Part shown: piece after piece, positions 47,221 through 58,949 of the stretch
How the letters are laid out: each line of letters begins with the position of its first letter
Position numbering within the stretch: position 1 is the stretch's first letter
DNA from: Dipteris shenzhenensis
Lineage: Eukaryota; Polypodiophyta; Polypodiopsida; Gleicheniales
Strand: one strand, 5' to 3'
NCBI GenBank assembly: GCA_047967505.1
Contig: CM106538.1
DNA: 64,000 nucleotides
Position numbers and translations under genes: made by a program
Notes under the pieces: generated by a model
Database searches by the model: none
What the model was told of the DNA's origin: nothing
Seen by the model: only the letters and a program-made list of their open reading frames with translations

Positions 47221-47764
47221 TCTTTATTACTATGTGTAATACTTTGCAAAAGCCTTAAACTTTGCTTGAGGCTTTGCACAAAACTACAGTATCATATCAT
47301 TTTTTTACTTTAGCATCCACTAGATATCCAGAGTATCCATAATATAGAATTCATATTTCTTCTAAATATTTCTTATCACATACTTTTTCATTTCTTCCAA
47401 TACACCATGCAGCATGAATGTAAGAAAATATGAACCGGTGTGCTTTTAGCCTATATACTTGTCATTAATCAGCAAAATACTTTGACTAGGTAGACTTATA
47501 ATTACTTAAAGTAAAGCCTCTGCAAAGGATCATACCTTCTGATACACCATGCAGCATGAATGTAAGAAAATATGAATCGGTGTACTTTTAGCCTATGTGC
47601 TTGTCCCTAATCAGTAGGATACTTTGATTAGGTAGACTTATACTTACTTAAAGTAAAGCCTTTGAAAAGGATCGTACCTATAAACAAAACACTTTGGAAA
47701 GCATATAACATATAGTCTATAGATATATAAACTAAATACTTTGAAATGCATATTTTCGATAGTC

Positions 47765-48225
47765 TATATACCGTAAATCTTATACCCTAAATCTTAAATC
47801 CTAAAGTTTCCTAAATCTTAGGATATACAATCTAAGCTCTTAAACTTATATAACAGTTATAATCCCTAAACCATAAACCTTAAACCCTAACCCTTATAAC
47901 TTAAATTCTAAAACCTAATTTTCAATCCTAAACCCTAGATTCTAGACTCTAAGCTCATGATCTTATATACTAAACCCTAAACCCTAAAACCTAAAACCTA
48001 AATCCTAAATCCTAAACCCTAAAATAATAATCATAAACCCTAAATGCTAAATCCTAAAACCTAAACCCTAGATTCTAAACCCTAAACCCTAAACCCTAAA
48101 TCCTAAACCCTAAACCCTAAAAACATAATCATAACTGAAAACCCTTAACACTAAATCTTAAATCCTAAGCCCTAAATCCTTAACCCAAAATACTAAACCC
48201 TAAACCCTAACCCTGAAATATAATA
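47765..48225. repeat. Interstitial telomere-like CCCTAAA tract (first of six)
   Basis: Degenerate CCCTAAA, TCCTAAA and CTTAAA heptamers predominate. Equivalent tracts lie at about 48,785-49,075, 49,360-49,805, 50,520-50,935, 51,545-51,980 and 52,680-53,120, all in the same orientation. They share the same non-telomeric interruptions (GATTCTAGACTCTAAGCTCATGATC), so they were copied as part of the larger unit rather than added by telomerase. Confidence 0.9.
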
Positions 48226-48249
48226 AATATTTAATGATTCTTTTCAATA

Positions 48250-48640
48250 TGTGCAATAGGATTGATATATCCCCTAACCTGTTACAAGTGGAATAGGTTA
48301 ATGGTGCACTCAACCTATTGTAAAAATCAAGGAATTTTCAATAGGTTGGATATACCCCCCAACCTATTGCTTGAGCAACAGGTTGGGGTCACCCCAACCA
48401 AGGCCTTTTGTTGGATATATCCCCCAACCTATTGCTTGAGCAACAAGATGGGGGGTATATCCAACCTATTGTAAAAATCAAGAAAATTCTTGATTTGTGC
48501 AACAGGTTGGATATACCCCCCCAACCTATTGACCAACAGGTTGGGGGTTATATCCAACTTGTTGCACAAATCAAGAATTTTCTTGATTTGTGCAACAGGT
48601 TGGATATACCCCCCATCTTGTTGCTCAAGCAACAGGTTGA
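48250..48640. repeat. Hairpin module H1
   Basis: A chain of overlapping inverted repeats. AACCTATTGCTTGAGCAACAGGTTGG has an 11-bp-plus stem around a 2-nt centre. CAACCTRTTG.AC.AATCAAGAATTTTCTTGATTTGTGCAACAGGTTGG is a longer stem around AATT. GGTATATCC and GGATATACC link them. Similar modules are at 49,076-49,205 (short), 49,835-50,222, 50,965-51,257 and 52,010-52,390. Confidence 0.9.
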
Positions 48641-51600
48641 GGATACTTTGACTAGGTAGACTTATATTTACTTAAAGTAAAGCCTTTGCAAAGGATCGTA
48701 CCTATAAACAAAACACTTTGGAAAGCATATAACATATAGTATATATATATATAAACTAAATACTTTGGAATGCATATTTTCTATAGTCTATATACCTTAA
48801 ATCTTACACCCTAAATCTTAAATCCTAAAGTTCCCTAAATCTTAGGTTATACAATCTAAGCTCTTAAACTTATATAATAGTTATAATCCCTAAACCCTAA
48901 ACCTCAAACCCTAACCCCTATAACTTAAATTCTAAAACCTAATTTTTAATCCTAAACCCTATATTCTGGACTCTAAGCTCATAATCTTATATACTAAACC
49001 CTAAACCCTAAAACCTAAAACCCAAATCCTAAATCCTAATCCCTAAAACAATAATCATAAACCCTAAATGCTAAATCCAACCTGTTGCACAAATCAAGCA
49101 ATAGGTTGGGGGGGTATATTCAACTTGTTGCACAAATCAAGAATTTTCTTAATTTGTGCAACAGGTTGGATATACCCCCCATCTTGTTGCTCAAGCAACA
49201 GGTTGAGGATACTTTGACTAGGTAGACTTATATTTACTTAAAGTAAAGCCTTTGCAAAGGATCGTACCTATAAACAAAACACTTTGGGAAGCATATAACA
49301 TATAGTATATATATATATAAACTAAATACTTTGGAATGCATATTTTATATAGTCTATATACCTTAAATCTTACACCCTAAATCTTAAATCCTAAAGTTCC
49401 CTAAATCTTAGGTTATACAATCTAAGCTCTTAAACTTATATATAACAGTTATAATCCCTAAACCCTAAACCTCAAACCCTAACCCCTATAACTTAAATTC
49501 GAAAACCTAATTTTTAATCCTAAACCCTATATTCTAGAGTCTAAGCTCATGATCTTATATACTAAACCCTAAACCCTAAAACCTAAAACCCAAATCCTAA
49601 ATCCTAATCCCTAAAACAATAATCATAAACCCTAAATGCTAAATCCCAAACCCTAAACCCTAGATTCTAAACCCTAAATCCTAAACCCTAAATCCTAAAC
49701 CCTAAAAACATAATCATAAACCGAAAACCCTAAACACTAAATCTTAAATCCTAAGTCCTAAATACTTAACCCAAAATACTAAATCCTAAACCCTAACCCT
49801 GAAATACAATCAAAATTTAATGATTTTTTTCAATTTGTGCAATAGGTTTGATATATCATCCAACCTGTTGCAAGTGGAATAGGTTAATGGTGCATTCAAC
49901 CTATTGCAACAATCAAGGAATTTTCAACAGGTTGGATATACCCCCCAACCTCAAGCAATAGGTTGGGGTCACCCCAACCGAGGCCTGTTGTTGGATATAT
50001 CCCCCAACCTGTTGCTTGACCAACAGGTTGGGGAGTATATCCAACCTATTGCAAAAATCAAGAAAATTCTTGATTTGTACAACAGGTTGGATATACTCCC
50101 CCAACCTGTTGCTCAAGCAATAGGTTGGGGGGTATATGTAACCTGTTGCACAAATCAAGAATTCTCTTGATTTGTGCAACAGGTTGGATAAACCCCCAAC
50201 CTGTTGCTCGAGTAAGAGGTTGAGAATACTTTGACTAGGTAGACTTAAAATAACTTAAAGTAAAGCCTTTGTAAAGGATTGTACCTTCTGATACACCATG
50301 CAACATGAATGTATGAAAATATGAATCGGTGTGCTTTTAGCCTATGTGCTTGTCCCTAATCAGTAGGATACTTTGACTAGGTAGAATCATACTTACTTAA
50401 AGTAAAGCCTCTGCAAAGGATCGTACCTATAAACAAAACACTTTGGAAAGCAGATAACATATAGTCTATATATATATAAACTAAATACTTTGGAATGCAT
50501 ATTTTATATAGTCTATATACCTTAAATCTTACACCCTAAATCTTAAATCCTAAAGTTATACAATCTAAGCTCTTAAACTTATATAACCGTTATAATCCCT
50601 AAGCCCTAAACCCTTAACCCTAACCCCTATAACTTAAATTCTAAAACCTAATTTTCAATCCTAAACCCTAGATTCTAGACTCTAAGCTCATGATCTTATA
50701 TACTAAACCCTAAACCCTAAAACCTAAATCCTAAATCCTAATTCCTAAAACAATAATCATAAACCCTAACTACTAAATCCTAAACCCTAAATCCTAGATT
50801 CTAAACCCTAAACACTAAGCCCTAAACCCTAAATCCTAAACCCTAGACCCTAAAAACATAATCATAAACTCAAAACCCTAAACACAATCTTAAATCTTAA
50901 GCCCTAAATACTAAACCCCTAACCCTAAAATACAATCAAAATTTAATGATTTTTTCCAATTTGTTTAATAAGTTTGATATATCCCCCAACCTGTTGCAAG
51001 TGGAATAGGTTAATGGTGCACTCAACCTATTGTAAAAATCAAGGAATTTTCAATAGGTTGGATATACCCCCCAACCTATTGCTTGAGCAAGCAGTTGGGG
51101 TCACCCGAACCGAGGCCTATTGTTGGATATATCCCCCAACCTATTGCTTGACCAACAGGTTGGGGGGGTATATCCAACCTGTTGCACAAATCAAGAATTT
51201 TCTTGATTTGTGCAAGGTTGGATATACCCCCAACCTGTTGCTCTTGCAACAGGTTGAGGATACTTTGACTACGTATACTTATAGTTACTTAAAGTAAAGC
51301 CTTGCAAAGGATCGTACCTTCTAGTACACCATATAGCATGAATGTATGAAAATATGAATCGGTGTGCTTTTAGCCTATGTGCTTGTTCCTAATCAGTAGG
51401 ATACTTTGACTAGGTAGACTTATACTTACTTAAAGTAAAGCCTTTGCAAAGGATCATTCCTATTATAAACAAAACACTTTGGAAAGCATATTTTATATAT
51501 ATAAACTAACTACTTTAGAATGCATATTTTATATAGTCTATATACCTTAAATCTTACACCCTAAATCTCAAATCCTAAAGTTCCCTAAATCTTAGGTTAT

Positions 51601-53149
51601 ACAATCGAAGCTCTTAAACTTATATAATAGTTATAATCTTTAAACCTAACCCCTATAACTAAATTCTAAAACCTAATTCTCAATCCTCAACCCTAGATTC
51701 TAGACTCTAAGCTCATGATCTTTATATACTAAACCCTAAACCCCAAAACCTAAAACCCAAATCCTAAATCCTAATCCCTAAAACAATAATCATACACCCT
51801 AAATGCTAAATCCTAAACCCTAGATTCTAAACCGTAAACCCTAAACCCTAAACCCTAAATCCTAAACCCTAAACCCTAAAAACATAATCATAAACCCGAA
51901 ACTCTAAACACTAAATCTTAAATCCTAAGCCCTAGATCCTTAACCCTAAATAGTAAGCCCTAAACCCTAACCCTGAAATACAACAAAAATTAAATGATTT
52001 TTTTCAATTTGTGCAATAGGTTTGATATATCCCCCAACCTGTTGCAAGTAGAATAGGTTAATGGTGCACTCAACCTATTGCAAAAATCAAGGAATTTTCA
52101 ACAGGTTGGATATACCCCCCAACCTATTGCTTGAGCAATAGGTTGGGGTCACCCCAACTGAGGCCTGTTGTTGGATATACCTATTGGGAGGTATATCCAA
52201 TCTATTGCACAATTTAAGAAAATTCTTGATTTGTGCAACAGGTTGGATATACCCCCCCAACCTGTTGCTCAAGCAAGAGTACCAGGTTGGGGAAGTATAT
52301 CCAACCTGTTGCACAAATCAAGAATTTTCTTGATCTGTGCAACAGATTGGATATACCCCCCAACCTATTGCTCAAGCAGCAGGTTGGGGGATACTTTGAC
52401 TAGGTAGACTTTGAATTACTTAAAGTAAAGCCTTTGCAAAGGATCGTACCTTCTGATACACCATGTAGCATGAATGTAAGAAAATATGAATTGGTGTGCT
52501 ATTAGCCTATGTGCTTGTCCCTAATCAGTATGATACTTTGACTAGGTAGAGTTATACTTACTTAAAGTAAAGCCTTTTCAAAGGATCGTACCTATAAACA
52601 AAACACTTTGGAAAGCATATAACATATAGTCTATATATATATAAACTAAATACTTTGGAATGCATATTTTATATAGTCTATATACCTTAAATCTTACACC
52701 CTAAATCTTAAATCCTAAAGCTCCCTAAATCTTAGGTTATACAATCTAAGCTCTTAAACTTATATAACAGTTATAATTGCTAAACCCTAAACCTTAAACC
52801 CTAACCCCTATAACTTAAATTCTAAAACCTAATTTTCAATCCTAAACCCTAGATTCTAGACTCTAAGCTCATGATCTTATATACTAAACCCTAAACCCTA
52901 AAACCTAAAACCTGAATCCTAAATCCTAAACCCTAAAACAATAGTCATAAATCCTAAATGCTAAATCCTAAACCCTAAATCCTAAACCCTAAACCCTAAA
53001 TCTTAAACCCTAAACCCTAAAAATAGTATCATAAACCCAAAACCCTAAACACTAAATCTTAAATCCTAAGCCCTAAATCCTTAACCCAAAGTACTAAACC
53101 CTAAACCCTAACCCTGAAATACAATCAAAATTTAATGATTTTTTTCAAT

Positions 53150-53880
53150 TTGTGCAATAGGTTTGATATATCCCCCAACCTGTTGCAAGTGGAATAGGTT
53201 AATCGTGCACTCAACCTATTGCAAAAATCAAGGAATTTTCAACAGGTTGGATATACCCCCAACCTGTTGCATGAGCAGTAGGTTGGGGTCACCCCAACCG
53301 AGGCTTGTTGTTGGATATATCCCCCAACCTGTTGCTCAAGCAACAGGTTGGGGGGTATATCCAATCTGTTGCACAAATCAAGATTCTTTATTTGTGCAAT
53401 AGATTGGATATACCCCTGTTGATTTGTGCAACAGATTGGATATACCCCCCAACCTGTTGCTTGAGCAACAGGTTGGGGGATATATCCAACAATAGGCCTC
53501 AGTTGGGGTGACCCCAACCTGTTGCTCAAGCAACAGGTTGGGGGGTATATCCAACTTGTTGCACAAGTCAAGAATTTTCTCGACTTGTGCAACAGGTTGG
53601 ACAGGCCTCGGTTGGGGTGACCTCGGTTGGACAGGCCTCGGTTGGGGTGACCCCAACCTGTTGCTCGAGCAACAGGTTGGGGGGTATGTCCAAACTGTTC
53701 CACAAGTCAAGAATTTCTTGACTTGTGCAATAGGTTGGACATATCCCCCAACCTGTATATCAAATTGTTACACAAATAAGGAAAATTCTTGATTTGTGCA
53801 ACAGGTTGGATATATCCCCCAACCTGTTGCTCAAGCAATAGGTTGGGGATATATCCAACCTGTTGCACAAATTTAAAAAA
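53150..53880. repeat. Expanded hairpin module H6
   Basis: The longest module, about 730 bp. At least six AACCTGTTGCT..AGCAACAGGTT hairpins alternate with CTTGATTTGTGCAACAGGTTGG stems and a CCTCGGTTGGGGTGACC subrepeat (53,605-53,655). The two ends of the module are inverted copies of each other, so the whole can fold as one large stem with branches. Confidence 0.9.
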
Positions 53881-53889
53881 TTCATTAAA

Positions 53890-54115
53890 TTTTGGTTGTA
53901 TTTTAGGGTTAGGGTTTAGGGTTTAGGGTTTAGGGTTTAAGATTTAGGATTTAGGGTTTAGGATTTTGAGTTTAGGGTTTAAGGTTTAGGATTTATTGTT
54001 TAGGAGTTTAGGATTTAGGGTTTAGGGTCTAGGAATTAAATGTTTAAAGTTTAGGATTTACAGTGGTTAAGATATTTTGGTATTAATTATTTAAAGTTTA
54101 GGATGTAGGGTTTAG
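53890..54115. repeat. Telomere-like tract in inverted orientation (TTTAGGG)
   Basis: GGTTAGGGTTTAGGGTTTAGGG and degenerate units. The preceding bases (AAATTTTGGTTGTATTTTAGGGTTAGGG) are the reverse complement of the sequence left of module H6 (CCCTAACCCTGAAATACAATCAAAATTT, 53,107-53,135). The orientation switch is therefore part of an inverted repeat centred on H6. Confidence 0.92.
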
Positions 54116-54210
54116 GTTTAATGCCTTTTTTGCTAATTTTGATATAGAAATTATTAAGTAATAATAAGCTCGATGATTATTTATTATGTTCATTCACCCT
54201 AACAGAGGGT

Positions 54211-54880
54211 ATGGATGTGGGTTTATATAAGAAGAATGAAGTGGTGGCTTTTGGACAAATTGATAGTCTTGATCCTATGAATGTGTGTCATTTCCAACGT
54301 TGTGGTGAGAGAAGATGTGTAGTGATAATCACCAACGTTGTAAATCCTGAAGTACATTTAAAATATCCACATGGAGACTTTGAAACATTGGGAGATATCT
54401 TACAGTGTGACATATTTGATATGCAAGCACACAGAACACTCTGGGACCAAGATGAAATTGTTCCAAAGACATACTTTCAACATATCAAGAAAACTTATTT
54501 TGAGGGGGAAAAAGTAGAGCTCAGGGGGGTCACTATGTATAAATCCTCTATATCACGTGCGTTCAAGGCCTATATTTAAAGTCCCTTATCTGTAAAAAAT
54601 TTCATTAATAAAATGTACCCCTTTTCTATACAAATCTGTAAATTTTTTCCAAAACCATTTTAAATAGTCCCTTATGTATATTTATTTCTGTAAATTTTAG
54701 AAATAAAAAAAATCCTTCTGTTGAACTCACGTGATAGGGTTACATATGATGAGTGACCCCCCCGAGAAGTAGAGATGTTATCTTGCTCCGGAGAAGTTTT
54801 AGCAATTGGCAACTTTAAGGGCTATGCTCAGAGTTTTCTCTGTATAGTGGAGATAATTAAGTTGACTAGTGCACGGTGTC
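54211..54880 (+). pseudogene. N-terminal exon of transposon-like gene, split by MITE copy 4
   Basis: The frame reads NEVVAFGQIDSLDPMNVCHF, RRCVVIITNVVNPEVHLKY and DFETLGDILQCDIFDM, broadly like the DUF8039-type domain found in plant transposon proteins. An acceptor-like CCCTAACAG precedes it. The frame enters the MITE at 54,520 and continues in phase after it: EKVE joins MLSCSGEVLAIGNFKGYAQS once the 8-bp duplication is discounted. So the MITE entered an open frame. Confidence 0.55.
54520..54766 (+). mobile_element. MITE copy 4, 247 bp
   Basis: Ends are CTCAGGGGGGTCACT and AGTGACCCCCCCGAG. Flanks are AAGTAGAG at 54,512-54,519 and 54,767-54,774, a perfect 8-bp duplication. Same orientation as copies 1 and 2. 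Confidence 0.96.
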
Positions 54881-55164
54881 ATTCAAAATGCAATGGATAG
54901 TACTTCACATTTAGACGTCCATAATACTACGTCTCAACTACAAGTTCATAGTACTTGTAAATGGGGGTTAGCTTTCTTGAAATCAAGTTTGCCCAAGACA
55001 GTTTCCTTCAATGTCATGGAAGACACAACAGAATATTATCAGAAGAAAAGGGCTATAACACAAATGGGATCCAAATTGATAAGAAGCTATAGTAGTAATC
55101 AAGAGTATCATAGTGGCATGCTCACAGGTATTGAGGACATTATAGTAACAGATGTTGATGTAGG

Positions 55165-55410
55165 AAAGGTTTCTTGTGTTGCAAGTGACTCAAATATACT
55201 CACTGGTATAGAATACTTGTCTTGTGTTACAAGTGACTCGAACAGGCTCACTAGTATAGAAGACTTGTCATGTGTTGCAAGTGACTCGGACAGGCTCACT
55301 TGTATAAAAGACTTGTCCTGTGTTGCAAGTGACTCGAACAGGCTCACTGGTATAGAAGTATTGTGTTGCAAGTGACTCAAACATGCTTACTGATATAGAA
55401 GACTTTTCTT
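55165..55410 (+). repeat. 48-bp in-frame minisatellite, ~5 copies
   Basis: GTTGCAAGTGACTCGAACAG-GCTCACTGGTATAGAAGACT-TGTCCTGT units encode the 16-residue repeat LSCVASDSNRLTGIED. The period is a multiple of three, so the frame is kept until a shortened last unit near 55,350. Confidence 0.93.
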
Positions 55411-55676
55411 TTGTTGAGAATAATAAGATGGGACCACAAAGAAAAATACATGCAAAGATCGATGGGATAAGTGATGCAATAACAGGAATTGATGATATTA
55501 GGGACTATGATCATGATGTTACCACTCGAACATAAGGCAAAAGGGGCAGAGAATCTGAGACATGTCATGTTGTTTGTAATATTGTTGCTAGCATGCCAAA
55601 GAATATAGATGGGAGAATCTTGAGTTACGAAGGAGAAACAGTTTAGCCACAAAATTCAAGAGGCATTGGCAACAAA

Positions 55677-57420
55677 TTGACATCAATGAACATGTCTACC
55701 AGATTGCCATTTCCAAGATATTATAAGGTATCAAATAATTCTCAAGCCCACATAGCATTTGATTATAAAGATGAAGATTCAAGGGAAATGGATTCGACAT
55801 TTGATGGTCTTACAACTAGAAAATGCAAGACACTATTTACAAAAAGAAAGTTTGTGCGTGTGAAGAGGCGAAGAATCATGGCATCAATTCCAGAACCAAA
55901 GAGACATGTAATGCTATACGAGGAGAATATGGAAAGGATGCTTATGCGAGTTTGTTGCAAGAGACTTTGCATTAAAAAAGTTGGGAAAGATGATTGTGCA
56001 ACCATACGCCTTGGTATTTGGAGTAAGACAGTGCCTAATAGACATAACTATCTTCTTCAAGAGTTTTCATCCTTTCTTCATCAAGGCACTAATCAAGATT
56101 TGAGCACAAGAGATTGTAAACCTAGTTTGAAACCCATGGTTAATGGGAGAACCATTTGTAATCGAGGATATCAATGGTTAACTAGACTATCACATGGCAC
56201 ATACTGGACCATCTGGGCAGAGGTGAAAGAAAAAGTGGTTCATACAATTCATGGAAATACCTACAAGCTTAAATGCCATGGAAGCACTATAAATGCAACC
56301 GCAACATTAAAGCAAGTTCTTGAAGACCATGCATTACCGTAGCCTCATCTTCAACAAACAATGCTAGATGGACGTGTTGAATGCCAACAACATCTTCCTT
56401 TGGGAATGACAAAGAAGGTCATCCTAGAAACTGTCAATAAAACTTTACAAGATAGAGAGAAGAGCATGATTTCACGATCAACCTTGTACAAAAGTTGGCA
56501 TAGAGATTTTTGCCATGTCAAGACACCATGAAAGAAAAGGATGTCAAAATGTAAGACATGTGATGAATTAAAAAATGCCATTGAACATAGTAAATGTGAG
56601 TAGTAGCGAGGAAGCTATATTAAATGGCGATCAATCCATTTATGTCATGTGCAGAATGCTCGAAAGTTGTATGCTTCTTAGAGAGAGGAAGCTATTTCAC
56701 ATGTCGATAAGTCCATGTGCATCACCATTGATGGCATGGACCAGAATACAACCACTTTGCCATGATATAGACGTATTCCACTGGCATTGGAGGGCAAACG
56801 TCGACTAAAAACACACTTGTGGGAGTATTAGTACATGGATACCGAATCTTTTGTGATGTATGGATTGATAGTTTGCATGATCATGATAGTAACCAGGTTG
56901 TTACATCAATCATGAAAGCAATAAGAAAGGTTAGAGATGCTCACAGATGTTTACCTAACACATTGCGAATACAAGCTGATAATTGTTGGAGAGAGAACAA
57001 GAATAAATATATATTTGCTTTATGTTCTATGTTGGTTGGTTTGAAAATATTTGAAGAAGTGGAAGTTGGATTTCTTCTTTTCGGCCATACACATGAAAAC
57101 ATAGATCAAATATTCAGTGTTATCTCTGGTGAGTTGAAGGCAATGGATGTTTTGACAATGGAGGATATGCTATTTTGAATTGGGAAAAAAATTGGATGTT
57201 CTCGCAAGGAAGAATCAGAAGTGGCTATCTTAGAGAGGATGGTAGATTGGAGAGCATTCATAGAGCCACATTTACAAATAGGAGATGATGCCCTAATAGG
57301 ACACACAAATCCACACTACTTTCGGTTTCACATGCATAACAATATTCCAGTGATGCAATGGAAGCACTATTCAGTAGATGGAGATCATTTATGGAGTGAG
57401 TCATATGCTTTATTACAGTG
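55677..57420 (+). pseudogene. DUF7869-like transposase-derived protein, decayed
   Basis: Segments in order: RHVMLYEENMERMLM, TVPNRHNYLLQEFSSFL, GYQWLTRLSHGTYW (55,677-56,342); a CKTCDELKNAIEHSK zinc-like segment (about 56,550); CITIDGMDQNTTTLP (about 56,720); HLWGVLVHGYRIFCDVW-like and HDSNQVV, LPNTLRIQADNCWRENKNKY and FLLFGHTHENIDQIFSVIS (56,819-57,178); then MVDWRAFIEPHLQ and NPHYFRFHMH. DGMDQ, QADNC.ENKN and GHTHENIDQ are hallmarks of DUF7869 proteins, where acidic residues are likely DDE-type. Stops near 56,341, 56,529, 56,600 and 57,177 mark decay. Confidence 0.7.
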
Positions 57421-58228
57421 AATAATTCCATTGGAGGAAACTACATTTGTTCTTGCAAAAAACAAATCACTTGACATAGATGAAATGAAAGGCTTGAAAG
57501 CCTTCATTAAACATCTTCAAAGTATGATGCAAAAATATCCTGAGCAATCAACTAAAATTTGGAGACAATTAAATCAATTGAAGCACTTATCCAATCTTTA
57601 GAAAGACAAGAAAACTTAATGAGCATTGAATACTGTGAATCCTTTTGGCCGGAACAAGCTAGGTCACCAAGTTTTCCTTTGGATATAAATATGTTAGTAG
57701 ATATGGAGGAAGCAGAGGAATGCCTTTTACCTTAAAAATATTGTGGCAGAAAGGGAGACAAACCCTTACCAGAGTTTATACCATCTAATGAGATTGAAGA
57801 GGGTGTAATTGTTGTAGTTTGGGCATCTGATCCAAGTTCAGAATTGGATGACCAAGGTGGCCCAATTTGGGTTGCAAAGGTTGCTAAGATAGACAAGGGA
57901 ACTCCTATAACATTTACAGCCTTATGGTATGAACCAAAGCCATTGAAAAATCTCCCGAGAAGATATACAATAAAACAACTCTATGAGGGATGCTTGCAAA
58001 AGAAACGTGAATGGGTTCCAAATAATGAGGGATTAACAAAGGTGGAAGTCAGTAGCATTATTCATTGCTAGAAATCAAGGACATGAAGTTTTAAAAAGAA
58101 GCATGGATACAATGTTGAAAAATGTATCACAATCCTTGATCCAAGTCGTGTCCATATTAAACATCATTTGGCAAGACTTGAACCATCAAGCACAAATACA
58201 TTACATGAATCTAATGACTCTAAATGAG
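57421..58228 (+). pseudogene. C-terminal part of the DUF7869-like gene
   Basis: After several stops a clear frame reads EGVIVVVWASDPSSELDDQG, GPIWVAKVAKIDKGTPITFT and LWYEPKPLKNLPRRYTIKQL (57,795-58,068). A shifted frame then gives CITILDPSRVHIKHHLARLE, ending at TGA near 58,228. Small beta-rich modules of the form PFWVAKV...WY are common at the end of such transposon proteins. Confidence 0.6.
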
Positions 58229-58248
58229 ATTCAAATACGCATGCCCCA

Positions 58249-58835
58249 AACACTGTTCTGTATGTGTTGGTAGGCTCAGAAGTGAATACTTTAGAAATGC
58301 AACAGCACGAAATAGCCCTAGGGTTCAAGGCAAGCCAGTAGCCTTTTTTATGGTAGTGAGAGGCTACAAGGATGCTGAAAGCTTGGAAAAAATCTTATCA
58401 GAAGGCTATCTGGAGGAGGTAAAGGATCAAGGATGCATAGTGCCACGGGCACCTCAAGTGTTGGTGCTGTCTCATCCGACCGTTGGTGGGTTTTTAACAC
58501 ATGGAGGCTGGAACTCAATGATGGAGGGGATCAGTATGGGAGTGCCATTGATTATGTAGCCATGGTATTTGGATCAGTGGATGGACTGCAGGATGGTAAC
58601 GGAGAGATGGAAAGTTGGGCTAGAGCTGGTGACTCTGAAGGAAATCGATTTTTGGGCGGAACATGAACCTGAGCTGGGATGGTTGGAAGTAGAGAGCGGT
58701 GTGAGGAGGTTGGCGCAAGAAGACGAGGGCAAGGAGGTGTGAAGCAGAATGGGCAGATTGAGTGAAGAGGCGAAGAAGCCTGTCATGAAAGGAGGGTCAT
58801 CTTGCAAGTCTTTGCAAAAGTGGATAGACGACATG
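58249..58835 (+). pseudogene. UDP-glycosyltransferase C-terminal fragment (PSPG box)
   Basis: Family-1 plant UGTs transfer sugars from UDP-sugar to small molecules. The first frame reads [20 protein letters not shown] and LGFKASQ. After a frameshift near 58,340 come [14 protein letters not shown] and the PSPG box: [36 protein letters not shown], an in-frame TAG at about 58,557, then PWYLDQ. DEGKEV, a TGA at about 58,740, then LSEEAKKPV and GGSSCKSLQKWIDDM follow in the same frame as PWYLDQ. Only the C-terminal nucleotide-sugar half is present. It starts about 20 bp after the transposase stop, which suggests capture. Confidence 0.9.
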
Positions 58836-58949
58836 GTCATGACATCAGAGAAGATAAAAATTCAAAATCTAAATGCGATTGATTTTTTCCCTTCCTTGCT
58901 TTCAATATGCTTAGCACTCTCTCCTAAGACATTTGCTCTTCCTTGAGCC

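Larger units (their letters stand above)
47400..53160. repeat. ~1.0-1.16-kb higher-order repeat: spacer, telomere-like tract, hairpin module
   Basis: The phrase AACACTTTGG(A/G)AAGCATAT recurs near 47,690, 48,715, 49,280, 50,440, 51,474 and 52,606. The phrase GTTGCAAGTGGAATAGGTTAATGG recurs near 48,285, 49,867, 50,990, 52,040 (GTAG variant) and 53,182. Full units are about 1.03-1.16 kb, and one unit (48,715-49,280) is shortened to 565 bp. Each has a spacer with TTTGACTAGGTAGACTTAT and the palindrome CCTTTGCAAAGG, about 400-450 bp of degenerate CCCTAAA, then a hairpin module. Confidence 0.92.

Noticed and set aside
48250-53880. CRISPR-like array or bacterial terminator series
   Set aside because: Repeats are palindromic hairpins without uniform spacers, and the context is plainly a plant nuclear genome.
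47765-54115. True chromosome end
   Set aside because: The CCCTAAA tracts are degenerate, share the same interruptions from unit to unit, and flip orientation inside the window. They are interstitial satellite DNA.
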